A stretch of DNA of 8,056 bases from Melaminivora alkalimesophila (GTDB taxonomy: Bacteria > Pseudomonadota > Gammaproteobacteria > Burkholderiales > Burkholderiaceae_C), in contig NZ_ALEE01000768.1 in NCBI RefSeq assembly GCF_000282995.1, positions 1 through 8,056 on the forward strand, in the 5' to 3' direction. Made by a program: the position numbers and the translations under genes. Below the pieces are notes generated by a model, which was not told where the DNA came from, did no database searches, and was given only the letters and a program-made list of their open reading frames with translations. Positions within the stretch are counted from its first letter, which is position 1. Each line of letters starts with the position of its first letter. Positions 5,768-8,056 of the stretch are shown here, one piece after another.

Positions 5768-6640
5768 ATGAACGACGCGCTGTCTTCCACTCCCGCCGCT
5801 TCCGACGCCACCGCCCCCCAGCCGGGCGGCGGGCCGCAGCCGCATGCCATCGCCCCCGCCATCGGCGGGCGCATCATCGCCGTCACCAGCGGCAAGGGCG
5901 GCGTGGGCAAGACCTTCGTTTCTGCCAACCTGGCGGCCGCCCTGACGCGGCGCGGCCACCGGGTGCTGGTGCTCGACTCCGACCTCGGGCTGGCGAATCT
6001 GGACGTGGTGCTGAACCTGCACCCGAAGATCACGCTGCACGATGTCTTCACCGGCCGGGCGCCGCTCGAGGAGGCCGTGATCCAGGCGCCGGGCGGTTTT
6101 TCCGTGGTCCTCGCCGGCTCCGGGATGGTGGAGTATTCGCGCCTCACGCCTTCGGTGCGCAGCGAATTCCTGAACGTGCTGCGCACGCTCGCGCCGCGCT
6201 ACGATGTGGTGCTGCTCGACACCGGGGCGGGGATCTCCGACGTGGTGCTCTACTCCGTCTCGCTCGCCTCCGAGGTGCTGGTGGTCGCGACGCCCGAGCC
6301 TACCTCGCTCACCGATGCCTACGCAGCCATCAAGGTGCTCGCCAAGCAGCAAAAGCGCCAGCACGTGCGGCTGGTGGTCAACCAGGCGGCGCGCCCGGGC
6401 GACGGCCGCGCCATCACGGGCCAGCTGCAGCAGGTGCTGAACCGCTTCGTCACCACCGACACGGGCGAGCCGATGCGCCTGATCCACATGGGCGACATTC
6501 CTGCCGACCCGAGCGTGCGCGATGCCGTCATGCGCCGCCAGCTGCTGATGCAGCACATGCCGGGCTCCCAGGCGGCGCTGGCCATCGCCCAGCTCGCCGC
6601 AAAGGTCGACTCGACCCTGCTGCAGCCCGCAGGTTCCTGA
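5768..6640 (+). CDS. MinD/ParA superfamily ATPase, FlhG/FleN-like
   Basis: 290 residues. Residues 1-33 are a Pro/Ala/Gly-rich, probably disordered leader. The deviant Walker A is SGKGGVGKT at 41-49, DSDLGLANLD at 70-79 is the following FlhG/MinD signature, and VVLLDTGAGI at 147-156 is the Walker B region. ATPEPTSLTDAYAAIKVL near 174-191 and the late MGDIPADPSVRDAV, PGSQAA and LAIAQLA segments resemble FlhG/FleN more than MinD proper. FlhG proteins dimerise on ATP, bind the inner membrane and limit flagellar number and placement with FlhF. The N-terminal DQAxxLR helix that activates FlhF is not visible. The C-terminal 20 residues could form a membrane-targeting helix. The ATG at 5768 follows the cyclase stop by 10 nt without a strong Shine-Dalgarno, so translational coupling is likely. 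A role in pilus or other polar placement is an alternative to flagella. Confidence 0.88.
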   Translation: MNDALSSTPAASDATAPQPGGGPQPHAIAPAIGGRIIAVTSGKGGVGKTFVSANLAAALTRRGHRVLVLDSDLGLANLDVVLNLHPKITLHDVFTGRAPLEEAVIQAPGGFSVVLAGSGMVEYSRLTPSVRSEFLNVLRTLAPRYDVVLLDTGAGISDVVLYSVSLASEVLVVATPEPTSLTDAYAAIKVLAKQQKRQHVRLVVNQAARPGDGRAITGQLQQVLNRFVTTDTGEPMRLIHMGDIPADPSVRDAVMRRQLLMQHMPGSQAALAIAQLAAKVDSTLLQPAGS

Positions 6641-6691
6641 ACACGCCGCGGACCGCAGCCGCAATCCGGCGCAGCGCAGGAGCCGCAGCGC

Positions 6692-8056
6692 TCAAGGGAC
6701 AGCCGACGGGCAATCCAGCGCCGTCGCCACGGCGTCGAGCTCCGCCGCCAGCGTGGCGCGCAGCTCGGCGCGCATCGCCTCGCGCGTGAGCGCCTCCTCG
6801 GCGCGCAGCAAGGCCCAGTCGATCGCCATGCCGGAGGCGAACCCGGCCACGGCCCCCACGGCCGCACCCACCGCGGTACCCAGCCCGGGAACGGCAGAGC
6901 CCAGCCCGGCCCCGGCCAGCGCGCCCATGCCCATGCCGCCCATCTTGCCGGCTGCCTGCTTGGCTGCCGCCTTGGCCAGCACCTTGGCTGCGGCCTGCAT
7001 GGAGGTCTTGGCGACCGCCTTGCCGGCCACGACCCCGACGAAGGCCCCCACGCCCACGCCCGAGACGGCGCTGGCGGCGAGGCGCCCGCGCGCATCGCCC
7101 AGCAAATCGAGCTCAGGCAAGCGCGGCACCGCCACCTTCACCAGACAGCGCCGGGCATCGATGCGCAGGTGGTGGCGCGCCAGCACCTCCTCGACGCGCC
7201 GCTGCCCCTGGGCGAGCGCCTCCTGGCGGCGTGCCGCCTGCTGTTGCACCTCCTGCGTCCACGCCGCCAGGCCGGGCGCCTCGGCCAGCGTTTGGGCCAG
7301 CCGCTCTTGCAGGAATTGCTCCGGCTTGCCGGCAATGACGTGAAAGATACGCCCCCACTCGGCCCCCAGGCTGAAGTACCAGTCCAGGTAGCGTTCCAGC
7401 GCCGCATCGGTCGCCTCGCGCACCGGTTGCAGGCTGCTGCACAGCGGCGCGGCCGCGCGGGAGCCACCCAAGGCCTCCAGGGCCAGCGCGCGCACCGCAT
7501 CCAGGGTGCCGACGGCGTAGTAATGCTCGCCGATGCGCTCGCAGTCGGGCAGGCGCTGCAGGGCCAGGGGACTGCCACGCTGGCGCGCCCACCCGTCGAG
7601 TGCCGCAGCTCCCTGCAGCGCGATCAGGCAGACCAGCACCGCGACCAGGGCTGCCACCGCCGCACGTGCGCCCGCTGCCGCGCGCCTGCCCGGCAGCGCC
7701 CCCAGCAGGGCGCGCTCGGCCGATGCACCCTGTAGCGCCCAGCCCAGGCACCACAACAGGCCGATGGGCCCGGTCAGCGCCAGCAGGATCCAGCGCAGCG
7801 CGGACGATTCGGGCAGCGCCACCGCCACGCCACTGCCCACCTGGACGGCCAGCAGGGCGTCCAGGCCCCAGCGGACCAACCCGGAGGGCGCACCGGCGAT
7901 GGCCGCCAGCGCCGTGTCCAGCACTTGCGGTTCGGTGGCGGGGAGCAGATCGCGCCCTTCCAGCCCGGCGTGGGCCCACCCCGCCAGCCAGGCCGCCCCC
8001 AGCAGCAGCGCCGTGCTCAAGCGCGCGGCCCACTGGCTGGCGCGCCAGGCGTAAGC
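6692..8056 (-). CDS. Unrecognised multi-spanning membrane protein with glycine-zipper-like C-terminus (likely 5' partial)
   Basis: I do not recognise this family. The frame is open to the window edge (the 12 codons before the TTG at 8018-8020 continue without a stop), so the true start probably lies outside; TTG would give 442 residues but has no Shine-Dalgarno. Numbered from that TTG: membrane segments near 3-18, 76-96 and 118-137; a largely polar, probably extracytoplasmic region about 138-310 with YLDWYFSLGAEWGRIFHVIAG near 211-231 and a charged, coiled-coil-prone helix near 235-285. Then come two Gly/Ala-rich stretches, about 318-334 and 356-398, with spaced glycines such as GVGVGAFVGVVAG and GTAVGAAVGAVAG, like glycine zippers that pack membrane helices. 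A helical charged tail (402-435) ends the protein. Cysteines at about 160 and 194 could pair outside the cytoplasm. It converges with the ATPase gene across 51 nt. That it is a real gene is supported by its length and coherent domain pattern; function is unknown. Confidence 0.7.
   Translation of the reverse strand, partial: AYAWRASQWAARLSTALLLGAAWLAGWAHAGLEGRDLLPATEPQVLDTALAAIAGAPSGLVRWGLDALLAVQVGSGVAVALPESSALRWILLALTGPIGLLWCLGWALQGASAERALLGALPGRRAAAGARAAVAALVAVLVCLIALQGAAALDGWARQRGSPLALQRLPDCERIGEHYYAVGTLDAVRALALEALGGSRAAAPLCSSLQPVREATDAALERYLDWYFSLGAEWGRIFHVIAGKPEQFLQERLAQTLAEAPGLAAWTQEVQQQAARRQEALAQGQRRVEEVLARHHLRIDARRCLVKVAVPRLPELDLLGDARGRLAASAVSGVGVGAFVGVVAGKAVAKTSMQAAAKVLAKAAAKQAAGKMGGMGMGALAGAGLGSAVPGLGTAVGAAVGAVAGFASGMAIDWALLRAEEALTREAMRAELRATLAAELDAVATALDCPSAVP

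Noticed and set aside
4870..6664. Two long minus-strand open frames opposite the cyclase and ATPase genes
   Set aside because: No recognisable motif, Arg/His/Gly-rich translation, and complete overlap with genes that have intact catalytic motifs.
6641..6691. Possible bidirectional terminator between the convergent ATPase and membrane-protein genes
   Set aside because: Only short GC-rich inverted pieces are present, with no stable long stem and no T-run on either strand.
7113..8033. Alternative minus-strand frame within the right-hand membrane protein region, and plus-strand frames opposite it
   Set aside because: Their translations lack coherent membrane segments and are Arg/Gly/Ala biased, whereas the chosen frame shows alternating membrane and polar segments.

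Overview
This window is very GC-rich (about 70% by eye) and reads as an ordinary stretch of a betaproteobacterial chromosome. It is most likely from Burkholderiales, around Comamonadaceae or the Rubrivivax/Leptothrix/Ideonella group. The evidence is the GC-skewed codon use and the families present: TesA-type esterase, DUF2189 membrane protein, MetC-type lyase, BON lipoprotein and SulP transporter. This placement is an inference from gene content, not a computed classification. I see no phage genes, insertion sequences, CRISPR arrays, tRNA or rRNA. GC-rich sequence leaves long spurious open frames on both strands, and these were discarded.

Layout. The left edge (1-360, +) is the 3' part of a TesA-like SGNH esterase/thioesterase. 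Converging on it is a minus-strand run of three genes, in transcription order: a BON-domain lipoprotein (3112-2576), a MetC-type cystathionine beta-lyase (2530-1292) and a DUF2189 membrane protein (1203-382). The gaps are 45 and 88 nt, and the first gap holds a perfect 18-bp GC palindrome. A 129-nt divergent intergenic region (3113-3241) separates the lipoprotein from a plus-strand run: a SulP anion transporter with a STAS domain (3242-4954), a GGDEF diguanylate cyclase (4984-5757) and a MinD/FlhG-type ATPase (5768-6640). Converging on the ATPase from the right edge is an unrecognised multi-spanning membrane protein with a glycine-zipper-like C-terminus (6692 to the window end, minus).

How the genes may work together. 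The clearest functional unit is the diguanylate cyclase and MinD-like ATPase pair, 10 nt apart. It suggests a c-di-GMP output linked to an ATPase that positions or counts a polar structure, as FlhG/FleN does for flagella. No flagellar gene is visible here to confirm this. The BON lipoprotein is probably an envelope-stress protein, and SulP and MetC have a possible but unproven sulfur theme. The divergent region carries three near-copies of GTRGGAS spaced 25 and 22 bp apart, the best candidate for an undescribed regulatory element in the window. I did not find a clearly new multi-gene system. The items most worth a second look are that operator-like array, the cyclase/ATPase pair and the unknown membrane protein.
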